Shown here one piece after another: positions 1-11,755 of a stretch of DNA of 64,000 bases. This DNA is from Membranipora membranacea (Eukaryota; Bryozoa; Gymnolaemata; Cheilostomatida; Membraniporidae): NCBI GenBank assembly GCA_914767715.1, contig OU612072.1, positions 24,490,001 to 24,554,000 on the forward strand, written 5' to 3'. Made by a program: the position numbers and the translations under genes. Each line of letters opens with the position of its first letter. Position 1 is the stretch's first letter. The notes under the pieces were generated by a model. It was not told the DNA's origin. It saw nothing but the letters and a program-made list of their open reading frames with translations, and did no database searches.

Positions 1-1244
1 AAAATCAAATTTTACTATGAACTCAATCTCTAAGTATACATTCCACCTGTTTTGAAATTTCTTGCATTTAATTTGACTCCTCCATCTGCTTTGACAAAAA
101 CAGCGTTTTCTGCCTCATTTCCTTCCTTTAATGACACAACGTCATCGAACAAAGTTTTTGTTCAGGTATTCATTTTCAGTAGCTCGGCAGCTTTCCAACG
201 GTATATGATATGTTGATATTCGGATCGGTCTTTGACATTACCTTAATGATCAAATTTATTACTAATACTTACAGTTGTCTCTCCATACCTATTAAGAGTA
301 TAACTCCTAATCGATCTCATGTACCAATGACCCATGATACATCTCATGGATTCGAACATCCAATGCCTCTATCCATGACAGAATAGAATTATAGAAATTG
401 AATTTGTTAATTTGATAAAATGAGCAAATATCTCTCGTAGTTTGAGTTTTTTTCTTCAAACCCCAGCAGGCCATTTTAGGTGAAGCTGGTCAGGGTAGTG
501 ATATAGTAGCTGTTGATAATACTAAATAAATATGAATATAGATGAAGTTCTAATATCTACCTAATAGGTTTTCTATCATTACCATCCATCCTGTTCCCAA
601 TGGGTTACTGTGTTGTTCACCTTCATATTGGAGTGTAGCTCAACTGGTAGACTAGCACATGTGAGAGGTACCGCATTTACTGCTCCACTCTGCTATATTT
701 TGTCTTATATTTGCTTTAGTTAGACCTTTTCATCAAATCTCAGTTTAAGATAACTTTATTTTCACATATTGGATTCAATTTCAAGTATTTTGTATAGTGA
801 GAGGAGTGATTCAGTAATACTCATCACTTGGCTGATAACTATAATGCATCAGTGGCATCAAATTTATTTTGCAAATTAAATATTATAGACTGCTTGTACC
901 CGAGTTCTGTGTGTTGAATTAGATAATCCCACAACTCAGTCGTCTCTCTCCCCCTGTTCCTGTTTTATGTTGATAGATTTGTAAATTACTGCTTACACTT
1001 TGAATGAGAATCTTACCAATTGGCACTTATACACAAGTAAAGACAGACACTTCTTTACATGGCATTATAATTAAAAGCCGACAAAACCTCCGGCCTGTAA
1101 GAGTGAGTGTTTAACCATATAATCAACCACATACATTCAAACTGAAGAGTGTGCCAGTCTAATTATAGTTTTGGTGTCTTTTTTCATAGATATTTGTATT
1201 TATCTTTGAAACATAATTATCCATAAGAGGACTCAGATTTATTG

Positions 1245-1555
1245 GTGCTCCTCATAAATGGATATCAAGCAACACAGCGGTGCGCTCAACATGATGGATG
1301 CTTTCAGAAGCTTACTGCTTTCTTCATTGAATGCTTTTATCATTGCTGCTACCTCCAGTAGCATAACATCATGTTTAACGTAGCGTCAGGCGTGACTCAT
1401 AGTTAGATATGACAGAAATTGTGGTAAGTTGTATTAATTTTAGTTCTCCCTGCCAACTAACCCTGTGTGCCTACTATCTGATATATTGTGATGTTTGGTA
1501 ATAAGGAAAGGTAGCGGCCAATAGCAACAGACCCTCTTGTTTATGTGGATTCATA
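1245..1555. repeat. Direct repeat copy 1 (partner at 2419-2722)
   Basis: About 300 bp are shared with 2419-2722 in the same orientation. The best-preserved core begins near 1400 with AGAAATTGTGGTAAGTTGTA and runs into the text about CTGATATATTGTGATGTTTGG. The first half of the unit has small indels and substitutions, the second half is almost identical. This is either a local duplication or two copies of one interspersed element; no open frame is shared. Confidence 0.8.
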
Positions 1556-2418
1556 ATTATATATATATATATATATTTATATATAATATATCAGTGTTTT
1601 TTAGTATTATTAGTTTGGGGCATTATTATTGTCTACAGTTGGAGGAAATTTAAGTACACATTAGAGGATAACCAATCGTAAGGCTAACCACAATGGACCT
1701 TCTTGGTTAGTCAGATACTTCTGATGCCATTTCCACCCGCACCTCTTTATGACATGGGACAGATGATAGTGTCACTTTTCATGCTATCATTACTGAGGAT
1801 ATATTACGAGAGCATCGAATCCTTTTCACTGGGCAGTCTGGAGTTTAAATTTTTACTTAGAAAAGAACATCAATACATACTCACGTCATCCGATAAATTA
1901 CATCGAAAGGATCAAACTCCAATATTAAATAGCAAGACCTTCAAGACTGGAGTACAACACATCTATTGTTGTTGGAGCAGGAGGATCCACACTCCTGGGT
2001 GAGTGTAACATATTTTATTTCCATGGAAGTCGTCTTAACACCCAAAAGCAAATGACAACTCCCAGGTTTTATTCCACTGGGTTACAGGCTTGTTTTTGAT
2101 GTTGCACAGCGGCAATTGTAACCGGGGTGGGGGGGGAGTGAAAATGATAACACAATTTTTATGATTTATGTATTCTCTGCTCTGACAATGGTGGTAGAAG
2201 TACAACGCCTATGCTGGCCCAACTATAAGCTTTGCACACGCTTTGCACACTGTGAAATATTTCATGCTTTGCCCTCTACCTATTTAAACTAATGAATGAT
2301 AAATTTAGCCCCAACATTTTGCAAAATTGGAAAAATGCTCTCCTTCAATCTTTTTTTACTGATATCTACACAATATCTGACCCTTAAACAGCGTGGCTTA
2401 TAGTTAGACCAGACAGAT

Positions 2419-2722
2419 GTGCTCCTCATAAATGGAAATCCCGCAACACGGCTTTACGCTGAACATGATGAAGGAATGAATTGAGTGCTTTTATCATTGC
2501 CGCTTCCTCCAGCAGCATAACATCATATGTCTAACGTTATGTCAGGCGTGACTCACAGTTAGATAAGACAGAAATTGTGGTAAGTTGTATTAATTTTAGT
2601 TCTCCCTGCCAACTAACCCTGTGTGCCTACTATCTGATATATTGTGATGTTTGGTATAAAAAATTTGAAATAGCTACAACAACAAGGTATCTGTCAATCG
2701 CAACAGAACCTCTTGTTTATTC
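2419..2722. repeat. Direct repeat copy 2 (partner at 1245-1555)
   Basis: This is the second copy of the unit at 1245-1555, about 1.17 kb downstream. It begins with the same GTGCTCCTCATAAATGGA motif and ends with the same CCTCTTGTTTAT. A short AT-rich insertion interrupts it after TGTTTGGTA relative to copy 1. Confidence 0.8.
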
Positions 2723-5642
2723 AAAAATTTGTATCACCGATTTGGATCATTTGTAGCAGTGTTAATGGGAGGCAAAAACCAACTGTCCAAGGCTTAGTTT
2801 TTATCCTGTTTTCAATAATAGCACTGCCTGGAAACATGCATAGTATTTGGAACGTTCAGAGGACAGCCAAATTTCAGGAACGCAAAAACTGTGTGTGTTC
2901 CTTCTAGCAAACTTGTATGGGGAACATCATGAATGTAACATTCTATTATCCAGAGTTTGAATTATATGTACGTTAAAAACCCGTTATAAGTTCATGACAA
3001 GTTCAGAACACCAGAGGCTTGTCATTTATCCTCTGCCTTTGTGCTCATAATCTCAAGCTCCTTGCTATTGTATCAGGCATGTAGTTACTTTCTCTTCTGA
3101 CGGGAGTGGACAACTTTCTGGAGTCAATGTTATTTATTTAGTAACTTGTGATTGATTGTTCACTCTGATGGCTGATTGGATAAAGCCTAATTATTGAGGT
3201 ATAGCAGTTAGAGATTTCATATTTTTCAGGATCTCATTGGGTCGACACTGTCCGAACACCGACTGGAAAATCACCAACATGCTTACATTGACATTATCGG
3301 GGGATTCAACAACGAAGTCAATCAACTTTACGTACAATCCGAACGTAAGAAAGTTTCTTCTGGTGTATCAGATATCTCAGATTATTCCATAGACTGTACA
3401 AAGTGAGCTTTAGTGAAATAGTATAATCAGGTGAGTAATATAGTCAATCACTTTCTAACATGTATGTGCGAGTCAGGCAAACTGTAATATCGAGCGGTCA
3501 GACCGGAATTCAATTTGCTTAACTTCCAACTTCTTAGTTTCATGAACTACCAAATGTTTAATTCATCTCCTTCCCATCATACTATAACTGTCTATGTCAG
3601 TGAAATCCTTGACCCTACCGAATTCATTTAAACCGGGCAACAGATAGCGTTAATTTGGGTAGTTATGGTAGATATTGGAGGGAGAGCACATAAAACACTT
3701 GAAATGATACCTGATCATAACTCTGCCGTGGCCATAACAACTAATCAGACCAAACAATACAAACACTGAAATAAAACAATACTTATTACTATTTGTGGTG
3801 GGTCACGATGACCCCAATAAAATGTTGAGGTCTGTAGTGTAGGTATTGTTCAGCTCTTCCCTTTTGGAATAACTGAAAAATGAGACCAGTCGTGTTCACC
3901 CTGTGACCAATACATGGTACAATTGACCATAGTGTATCGAATCTCCACTAATTAAGTTTTCTTGCTTCTCAATGACAGTTATGCTCATAATGAATAAAAA
4001 GATATTGATGGCAAAAAAGCTTTAGACAACATGCTAATGATTTGACCTGAGAGAGATATGGATGTCCTCAAGTCTTTTGATTCTCTCGTGATTACAGACA
4101 ACATCTGGCTGATGTTAAATTGTAAGCCGACAAAGGTACAAGCGATTCTTGAGTTTTCGTAGGTTTTTTTGTTTAAAGAAATATTTTTCAATTTTGGAGC
4201 ACAAAGATATTTATATATCAGTATATATATATTAACACCAATTACTAAAAGTTTGTATGGTTTTCCTCAACCAATGGTTTTTCTTTCTTTTGAAAAAAGT
4301 TACAAATATCTTCTCCCATCGAAGAATACTATTTAAATAGGCTATGCTTCACATGTTGTAATACAAGTTCAGGCAACTTGACTAGTCAATGAGGGATAAC
4401 TCAATAATACAGGGAGAATCAATCAAACTTGATAAAACCAGGAACAGAAAATCCAGAACTCCATGATCTAACATTGTAAAAAAAAGGTTGCATCCATTCA
4501 GTGGATGATTGGTGATTCAAGACACAAACTGTTTTGTTACCCTGAAATCTTATTTTTAGCTGGAGTTTTTGATAAGTAAGTGAATTCTAAATTAGTACTA
4601 ATACCAATATTAATTTCATTGTGTATTCATCTTTGCAATAATATTACGATGTTAAATTTATGGTAGCTGTTATTCAAATTCCAAAGAATATTGAAATTTC
4701 TTGAAATGAGAAGAAAGTTTTGACAGAAGGTCAGCATTCACTAATTTGCGGTTGAATTGTGAGTCGAGAATGCCTTTCAACGTAAGAAAAACTCTTCAAA
4801 TATTTGGGTTTTCACAATGTGTTGGATTGTTTTGTGTCAGTTGAATCAGCTCTGGTTTAACTTAAAGTCATGTTGATGTAGAGATCAGGATTTATTTCTG
4901 CGCCTCGGGACACCCCGACCACCAGTGTCACTGCCAGGGAGAACGATGATCCATATTTATAACTGTTAGTCAAAGTCAGATCCCAAGTAGCAAGTCACAA
5001 CCTCTGCTGTCTCAGCAAGTCAATGTAACACTCACTACGAGTCTGTCAGATATCAGTTAGGATCTGGATACATTATGGGTGGCATTTTTGCGACGTTGTG
5101 GATCGCAGGGCTGACTTAACCGGACACATGCACAACATTGACCGATCAATGCGACTAGATGTTTGAGCCATAGCAGCTGATGCAATCAATCTGATACATT
5201 CCAAAAATCATTGATGCTTACTAATCTCTAAACAAACCCTGGGATCCAGATATGACTATCTATCGGAGCTAGATCTCATGTAGCTAATCATACCTCTTCA
5301 ATAAGTCAATGTGATGCTCACTACGAATCTGCCAGATAACAATCAATAAATGATTCACAGGACCAAAACACCGTAAATATAAAACGCTCATCAATCAATG
5401 AAGTTCTCAATTTTCAATTTGATTCAATCTGCCAGCGTCAAATAGGTTGGACCAGGTTATTTAGACAATAATTATGAGTATTGATACAAAATATGAGGCA
5501 TCTCAACATGAAAAATTCCAAAAAATTGTAATTTTCCGATTGTTAAGTTTAGCCCTAAAATCCATTTCATAGCTCTCATTCTAGAGCTGACCGTGACATC
5601 CTAGATCTATGCCTAGATCTAGTCTTTCAAAATAAATAAAAC

Positions 5643-5795
5643 ATGCCAAGAACCTCATACACCATTCAGCAGAAACTGGAAGTATTGAGAACAGTTGAAA
5701 AGAATAACAACCTTGACAAGACTGCAAGGGAATTGAACATTAATAGACAATTGATTCAAAGATGGAGAGCTTCCAAACATCAACTACTGATATGA
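5643..5795 (+). pseudogene. Psq/pogo-type HTH transposase N-terminal remnant
   Basis: A 50-codon ORF starts at an ATG preceded by AAAAC and ends at TGA. It reads as a helix-turn-helix of the Psq/CENP-B-N type: the TIQQKLEVLRTVEKN helix, then DKTARELNINRQLIQRW and a basic tail. This is the normal start of pogo/Tigger-like transposases, which usually run several hundred residues with a DDE domain. None of that follows. Instead the ORF runs straight into a repeated CACTTATAAG / GTGTCTTATAG tract that looks like a transposon terminus. I infer an internally deleted element in which only the DNA-binding head survives. It could in principle still bind DNA, but no expression evidence is visible. Confidence 0.55.
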
Positions 5796-5935
5796 TTCAC
5801 TTATAAGACACGGTGTCTTATAGCTGTGGGGTGTCTTATAGCTGTGGGGTGTCTTATAACTGGAGCATTTTAATTTTTTCTGAGGGGGGTGATTCACTTA
5901 TAAGTCCAGTGACTTATAGGTGAGGAATAACGGTA
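5794..5935 (+). repeat. Tandem/terminal repeat of the pogo-like remnant
   Basis: GATTCACTTATAAG occurs at 5794-5807 and again at 5891-5904. Between them an 18-bp unit (GTGTCTTATAGCTGTGGG) is repeated from 5813 to about 5865, twice in full and once partially. The pattern of alternating CTTATAAG and CTTATAG half-sites is typical of subterminal transposase-binding repeats of a DNA transposon end. Confidence 0.6.
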
Positions 5936-7760
5936 TAGACACCCTGGAGGAAAATGATCTCATCGGAGAGGAACAGAAGGGATGTAGATCTGGGTATAAG
6001 GGAACTAAAGACCATTTGATGCTGGATAAGGTGATACTGAAGGATTGTAAGAACAGGAAAATTGGTTTAGCCATGGGCTGGATTGACTACCAGAAGGCGT
6101 ACAATTTAGTACCGCACTCATGGATCATTGAGACACTGAGAATGGTAGGGGTGGATGAGAAAGCTTGGCTTGGAGCTTCCGTGAGACGAGCATGAGCAAG
6201 TGGAATACCAACTTGGAGTGCGGAGGCTGCACACTGGCAAATGTGAACATCAAGAGGGGGATCTTCCAAGGTGACTCATTATCGCCGCTGCTTTTCATCG
6301 TGGGCCTCATACCTCTGTGTGTGATACTACGAGAAGGGAAGCAAGGGTATACACTTTCCAGACCTCAGTCCGGTAAGATAAACCACTTGCTCTACATGGA
6401 TGACCTGAAACTATACGGCAAAAACAAAAAAGAACTGGTTTCATTTGTACAAACAGTCAGAATTTTCTCCCAGGATATAAGGATGAAGTTCGGAATATAG
6501 AAGTGTGCTACAGTGGTGATGAAGAGAGGGAAACGTGAACAGGTTGAGGGGATATTGTTACCTGATGGAGAGCTGATAAAAGACTTAGGAGAACTTGTAC
6601 TTGGAGTGCTGAAGCCGACGACATAAAAATGAAAGAGATGAAGGAGAAAGTAAGGAAAGAGTATTAAAGAAGATTAAGACTACTATTGGAATCAAAGTTT
6701 AATGGAGGAAACGTCAACAAAGCAGTAAACACATGGGCGGTTGCTGTCCTCAGATACTCTGGAGGAATACTTGACTTGGCAAAAGAGGAGCTTGAGGTTA
6801 TGGACAGAAAACCAGAAAACTGATGACTAAAAACAGAGCGCTACACCCGAGGGCTAATGTGGCAAGGCTGTATTTGGCAAGAAATGAAGGCGGAAGAGGT
6901 TTGAGAGCAGTGGAAAAAACTATCAGGACAGAGGAACACGGATGATCAGATTACGTAAAACGTGAAGACAAAGGACTCAACAGATACCTCAAGAGTTTTG
7001 AGAAGAAAGAAACCAAACGAGAGTATAAAGACCGCAAGATGGAGGAGAAACAACAGGAATGGAACAACAAAGCATTACATGGACAGTACACCAAGATAGC
7101 AGATCGAACAGACACCATGAAAACGTACAAGTGGATAAAGAAGGTACAGCACTGTGTAAAATGTGTAATGAACGAGAAGAGACCGTGTTTCATATACTCA
7201 GTGAGTGTTTAAAAATAGCCCAGACAGAGTATAAGAAATGCCATGACAAGGTGGCACAACTGATTCATTGGAATTTGTGCAAGAGATATCAACTAGAACT
7301 TACACAGGAGAAACTGGTACGAACATCAGGCAGAGTGTGTGACAGAAAATGAGAAAGCAAAGATCCTGTGGGACTTTACAATTCAATCAGACCACATCAT
7401 ACAAGCCCGCAGGCCAGACATCGTTGTGCAAGACAAAGAAATCAACCACACTTGGACCATTGATATAGCCGCCCCAGGAAATGCAAGAGTCACAGAAAAG
7501 GAGAGGGAGAAGGTGGAAAAATATCAGGATCTTGCGATAGAAATAAGAAAAATGTGGAACACATCAGTGACAGTTATACCAATCATTGTAGAAGCACTAG
7601 GAGCTGTGGCTAACCTACATGAACAAACACCGGATATTATAGGCTTACCAGGTCTATCCCTATTTTGTTTGGTGCTGAGGAGTTATGCTCTACTTTTCCA
7701 TGGGAACCCAATCAATAATGAATTGATCCACACAATGACCTTGACATGGACAAATTAAAT
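5920..7760 (+). mobile_element. Non-LTR retrotransposon, RLE type (R2/NeSL/R4 group), frameshifted
   Basis: Reverse transcriptase and a C-terminal restriction-like endonuclease are readable across several frames. 5925-6195 holds the EEQKGCR and [17 protein letters not shown] blocks. From 6165 another frame holds the GDSLSPLLF block and the catalytic YMDD (6395-6410). 6600-7050 has connection-domain text (NGGNVNKAVNTWAVAVLRY). 7140-7330 encodes the zinc-knuckle block CKMCNEREETVFHILSEC. 7339-7758 contains the PD..D..K-type nuclease signature RPDIVV...WTIDIAAPGNARV. At least two frameshifts and several stops make it inactive. The 5' end and N-terminal zinc fingers are missing, as is usual for 5'-truncated LINEs. 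A related fragment lies on the minus strand at 61450-62070. Confidence 0.88.
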
Positions 7761-9090
7761 CTTTAATAGTGCACTATTCATTATTCAATTAGTGACCCCA
7801 ATTACAATACAGCGCCCGTATTAGGGGTTCACTAAAATTCAGAATTTCTCTTGAAAGTACGCGTTAGCACGCGTGTTTCTCAATTTTACGATGAAATGAC
7901 TAAAATGCGGAAATTTGTCAGATCATTTTCATTGGGTGGCTAAATCCTGCCAAGTCAATCAGGCATAGCCATCACATTTTCTGCCTATTCAAAATCATGG
8001 ACAGACACATTGATGAATGAGCTTTCATGAAGTTCTGTAAAACATCTCACTGCATAATACTCTATAGGGTAGACTATGGATGATGCTACAGGTAGGGTCT
8101 TCCATTTCAGTATCAACAAGTGTCAGGTAGTTGTTTAAGTATTTTCATAGTTGCATGCTCAGATTTACCGATACTTTTTTATATAGAATAGATAGGCCAT
8201 TATATTTATTCATTTATTGGGAATGTAATTTTAATAGTTTATGATATATATATATATATATATTGATACTCACTGGTAGTTACAGTTAGTGTAGTGACTC
8301 AAAGGACTGCTGCATATCCCAACTCTCTTAACTTAAGTTGGTAAATGCAGCAGTCCATGTAGTGACCAGTGCTCATTCTAACTGAGTACTGACGGACTAG
8401 TGACTTGTCTGTAACTTACTCATACTCTACTTATTTACTACTACTGAAAATAAGAAACTGGACTATAACTGCTAGATCTATATAACCAAGCAATCGTATG
8501 TTGGAGGAGGTGGCTTACCTATTTGTTGTATTGTTTGTAAGTGACAGTGAGAAAACTTTCCCTTATTATGTTGTTTGTACTCCCATAAACTTTGACCTCG
8601 CTGACTAGATCATTATAGAATTCTCATAGACACGTCGTGTATACTTATTTATAGGGATCTGCTGACCAATAAAACTTTGAACATCTTACATCTTAAACAT
8701 CTGATGTGTGATTGTAGGATAGATACAGCTAGCTATTGAAACAACAATCTTGACATGCTTAGAACGAATGGGATAGAATGAAAAGAGTGCAAGGGATCAC
8801 TCAAAACAGAGCCCTCATATATAACTTCTGAGTAGTAGTGGTAGGAATCCTCTGTCAATGCCCACCATCATAAAGAATTGAGATAAAACACTCACTGAGT
8901 CGCAGTCTTATGTTTGCCATATTTGCATAAGATTTTCATTTCGACAAATACTCTCAAAATCCACATAAAATGCTGTGTTTTTTAAGATATTTTATTTAGT
9001 ATACCAAGCATATGAACTTAAAAATTGAAAACAAAATAATGCTGTCTGAAATGTATTTGTGTCTATATTGGAAACAAAAGATGTACGATG
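7761..9090. other. Non-coding stretch between two retroelements
   Basis: No coding signal is visible. It contains an (AT)n microsatellite near 8245-8265 and a small hairpin flanked by 8-bp direct repeats (8291-8366, listed separately). The first ~100 bp may be the 3' tail of the preceding LINE. Confidence 0.5.
8291..8366. repeat. Short hairpin bounded by 8-bp direct repeats
   Basis: GGACTGCTGCAT (8304-8315) pairs perfectly with ATGCAGCAGTCC (8345-8356), and CCAACT/AGTTGG extends the stem inside. The octamer GTAGTGAC flanks the structure on both sides (8291-8298 and 8359-8366), which would fit an 8-bp target-site duplication. It may be a very small, internally deleted DNA element. Confidence 0.45.
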
Positions 9091-9331
9091 TGTTGTGTCC
9101 TCATGTGCAGTGACCACTAATTAAGTCACGTGCTCATTTAGCATGCTGCCGATAGTATAAATTGGCATGCGCATCACAATTATAATCAGTTGATATACAT
9201 TTGATATACCGTTATACCGTTATTAGTCATTTATAAGTCATTGACACAATGGTCACATAATAAGTGTACACGCTCCAACAACAAATCAAACAGCTTGGTT
9301 TATATACAACCAACAAAACACAAAATAAACA
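9091..9331 (+). repeat. Probable 5' LTR of the Ty3/gypsy element
   Basis: The stretch begins TGTTGTGTCC and ends AAATAAACA, so it has the TG...CA ends of an LTR. It is followed one base later by TGGCGACAAGGAT, a tRNA-primer-binding-site-like motif common in invertebrate gypsy elements. A TATAAATTGG box sits near 9155. No second LTR copy is present downstream, so the left boundary is an estimate. Confidence 0.5.
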
Positions 9332-9588
9332 TTGGCGACAAGGATAAAACTCAAAAAGATTGAGGTGGAGAAGGAGACTATGCCAAAGAGGGTGATAGAT
9401 CCATAAACAGACGGCACGCAGCCAAACACAGACACAGACTAAGCGAAGAACAGAAGCCCATGACAGTGACAGAGACAGAAAAGACTATCAGAATAATATA
9501 AGTTGATTTCCGATTACTTGTAGTACTAATAGTAAACCTTTACCCATTAGAAAATTTTCACTGAATAGCGCATATCAGATCATAAGAG

Positions 9589-10038
9589 ATGAGTCTAGAT
9601 ATAGGACGCCCAGGTAATTTTGAGGTAGAAGGTGAGGCAAGTGTAGTAGCTACAGCTTGGTTGGCATGGATCGAGGAGTTCGATAGCTATGCTGATTGTA
9701 AGGGTTTGTTCAACCCCACTTGAACTTCCACTAAGGAAACATCGCTTAGGAGACAACGCCAGGCATTGTTATTGTTCTGTGGTAAACCGTGTGTTCGGGA
9801 GGTGCTTAAGAATCATAACGATTCAATCGATGAGGTTACTGAAAAATGTCAGCCCGATGATTATGATGGTACAATTCAAATCTTGAACGCGCATTTTTTG
9901 GTGAAACCAAATAAAAGGTTCATGCGTCATGTGTTTAGGCAAATGCGTCAGACTGCAGGTGAGACGATAGCTCAATTCGTAGGTAGACTTAGGAAAGGTT
10001 CTGTAGGCTGTGAGTACGTTGATGTTAATGACTCTTGA
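9589..10038 (+). pseudogene. gag remnant of Ty3/gypsy element
   Basis: The frame starts at ATG 9589 (MSLDIGRPGNFEVEG) and is interrupted by one TGA near 9720 before continuing through LLLFCGKPCVREVLKNH and FRQMRQTAGETIAQFVGRLR to a stop at about 10038. The RQ..GETIAQFVGRLR segment is the conserved retrotransposon gag core. The nucleocapsid zinc knuckle follows in another frame at about 10298-10410: CYRCGSS and CNKCSKIGYFAIVC. In the second knuckle tyrosine replaces the usual histidine. Confidence 0.75.
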
Positions 10039-10401
10039 CCTAGCAAAGCTAATGAGTATTTCAGCATCACATGAAGCGGTCGAAATGCAAAATAGGGAAA
10101 TGAGAAATGGTCAAAACCCTGGTGCTAGCGCTCATGCTAAAGGTAAGCTCATGAATTTCCCAATGCAACAGGAGGTGTCAACCGATTAGGTTCATTTGTT
10201 AGGCATGGAAATAGTGGCGGCAAGCCAAAACCCAGATATGAAAACTCCAAAGTTGGTAAATCCTACAGAGGAACATCAAATCGTAAGTCAGCTGAATCAT
10301 GCTATAGGTGTGGTTCTTCCAATCAAATCGGTAGTGATACTAACTGCCCAGCTAAGGATAAGCAGTGTAATAAATGCTCAAAAATAGGTTATTTTGCTAT
10401 T

Positions 10402-10833
10402 GTGTGTAGGAGTGTTGAACCTAAGAAAAAGGTGCATTCTATATTGTCAGCTGGTAGTCGAAATGCTGATCAAGGTCAGGCAGCATTTCAGTGCAAAACT
10501 ATCAGGCTGAAGTTTAATCTAGAAAAACTTGAAATCAGAGTAGGAAACATTCCGCTTGATGTGCTTGTAGATTCTGGCTCACAGAGCAATGTGATTAGTA
10601 AAAACGCATTTGATTTACTTGTGTCAAGAGTTCTTAGAGCCAAAGTAGAGCCAACAGTCCTGGAACTGTTTCTGTATACTGCTGATAAGCCCTTAGACTT
10701 GTTCGGATGCCTCAATGCGGAACTAGATGCAGGAAATCAGCGGGCAACAGCTGAACTCATAATTATTAATGATAGGGATCAGACGTCGTTGTTGAGTAAT
10801 GATACATCTCATGCACTAAAACTATCAAAATAG
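10402..10833 (+). pseudogene. Retropepsin-like protease part of gypsy pol
   Basis: The open frame contains PLDVLVDSGSQSNVIS with the D-S/T-G catalytic motif (VDSGS) of retroviral-type aspartic proteases, followed by the usual hydrophobic strand and flap region. It ends at TAG about 150 bp before the RT frame begins, so protease and RT are no longer joined. Confidence 0.7.
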
Positions 10834-10984
10834 GCTACAACATAGGAGTAAATAACTTAGATTCTAATACCAGTAATTTCAGTAATTAAGGTAGTCTGCT
10901 AGATAACTATAAGAATTTATTTTCAGGCGTAGGTAAATTCAAAGGCCCAGACATAAAATAGGAATAGATCCTAATGTAGCTCCA

Positions 10985-11755
10985 GTGTATCAACCATATA
11001 ATCGCGTTCCATTCGCACTGAGGAGTAAAGTAGAGGCTAAACTAGAACAGCTAGTTAAATCAGATATCATAGAGGTAGTAGCAAAGCCTACACAGTGGAT
11101 TTCACCTTTGATTTCTGTACCTAAGGCTAATGGTGATATCAGGCTATGTGTTGATATGCGTAGGGCAAACCAGGCAATTATTGGGGAAAGACATCCCATG
11201 CCGACTGTTGATGATTTATTACAGGATATTAATGGCAGCAAGGTTTTAAGCAAATTAGACATGACGGAATGTTTCACGCAATTTGCGCTGCATCCTGATT
11301 CAAGGGATATCACAACATTCAGGTGTCACATTGGCTTATACCGATATAAGAGGTTATTTTATGGTTGCTCTATGGCTCAAGAGAAATTTTATGCAGAGAT
11401 TCATAGATTGATTCAAGGCATTCCAGGTGTAGCAAACCTCGCTGATGATATTATTATCCATGGCTCAGACAGAGCTGAGCATGATGCTAGATTGATACAG
11501 GTTCTGGACAGGCTCAAATCAGCAGGATTGACGCTCAACAGGCAGAAGTGTACATTTGGTGTTGATGAGTTAGAATTTGTAGGTCATAAACTATCAGCAA
11601 AGAACCTCGATCCGATGGCTGGTAAAGTTGATGCTATAGTAAACGCTAAGGAACCAACATGCATAGAGGAGTTGCGTTCTTTCTTAGGATTAGCTAATTA
11701 TTGTAGCAGTTCATACCAGATTTCTCGACCAAGACAGAACCACTGCGCAGACTGA
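10985..11755 (+). pseudogene. Reverse transcriptase of truncated Ty3/gypsy element
   Basis: This 256-codon frame covers most of a Ty3/gypsy RT: the fingers (PTQWISPLISVPKANGDIRL), the SKLDMTECFTQFALHPDSRD palm motif with its first catalytic Asp, and NLADDIIIHG in place of the usual YxDD (YADD to LADD). Then come LKSAGLTLNRQKC and EFVGHKLS. Frame is lost at about 11705, where the connection region continues one frame over. The RT core looks well conserved, so the insertion is not ancient, but the polyprotein is broken on both sides. Confidence 0.85.

Larger units (their letters stand above)
1..5642. other. Non-coding, repeat-containing stretch
   Basis: I see no supportable host gene here. The stretch holds a (TA)n microsatellite near 1555-1590, a dispersed direct repeat (1245-1555 and 2419-2722, listed separately), and an ~80-bp imperfect direct repeat at about 4979-5065 and 5269-5345. 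Exon-like stretches at 1700-2000 and 3230-3400 have plausible splice motifs but no recognisable protein, so I do not call them. Confidence 0.5.

Noticed and set aside
632-700. tRNA-like start TAGCTCAACTGGTAGA (A-box fit)
   Set aside because: No B box or T-arm at a workable distance and no cloverleaf. It may be a SINE relic but is not supportable.
1703-2002. 99-codon ORF with a GTGAGT donor at its end
   Set aside because: No recognisable protein and no convincing partner exon. One alternative frame gives a hydrophobic Gly-rich stretch, but the evidence is too thin.
3228-3400. Exon-like stretch after TTTTTCAG, in one frame ending in strand-like text (SINFTYNPN) that recalls a TIG/IPT repeat end
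   Set aside because: Similarity is to a few residues only, no donor is clear, and no neighbouring exon fits.
6087-6310. Minus-strand ORFs within the LINE at 5920-7760
   Set aside because: They oppose clear RT motifs on the plus strand.
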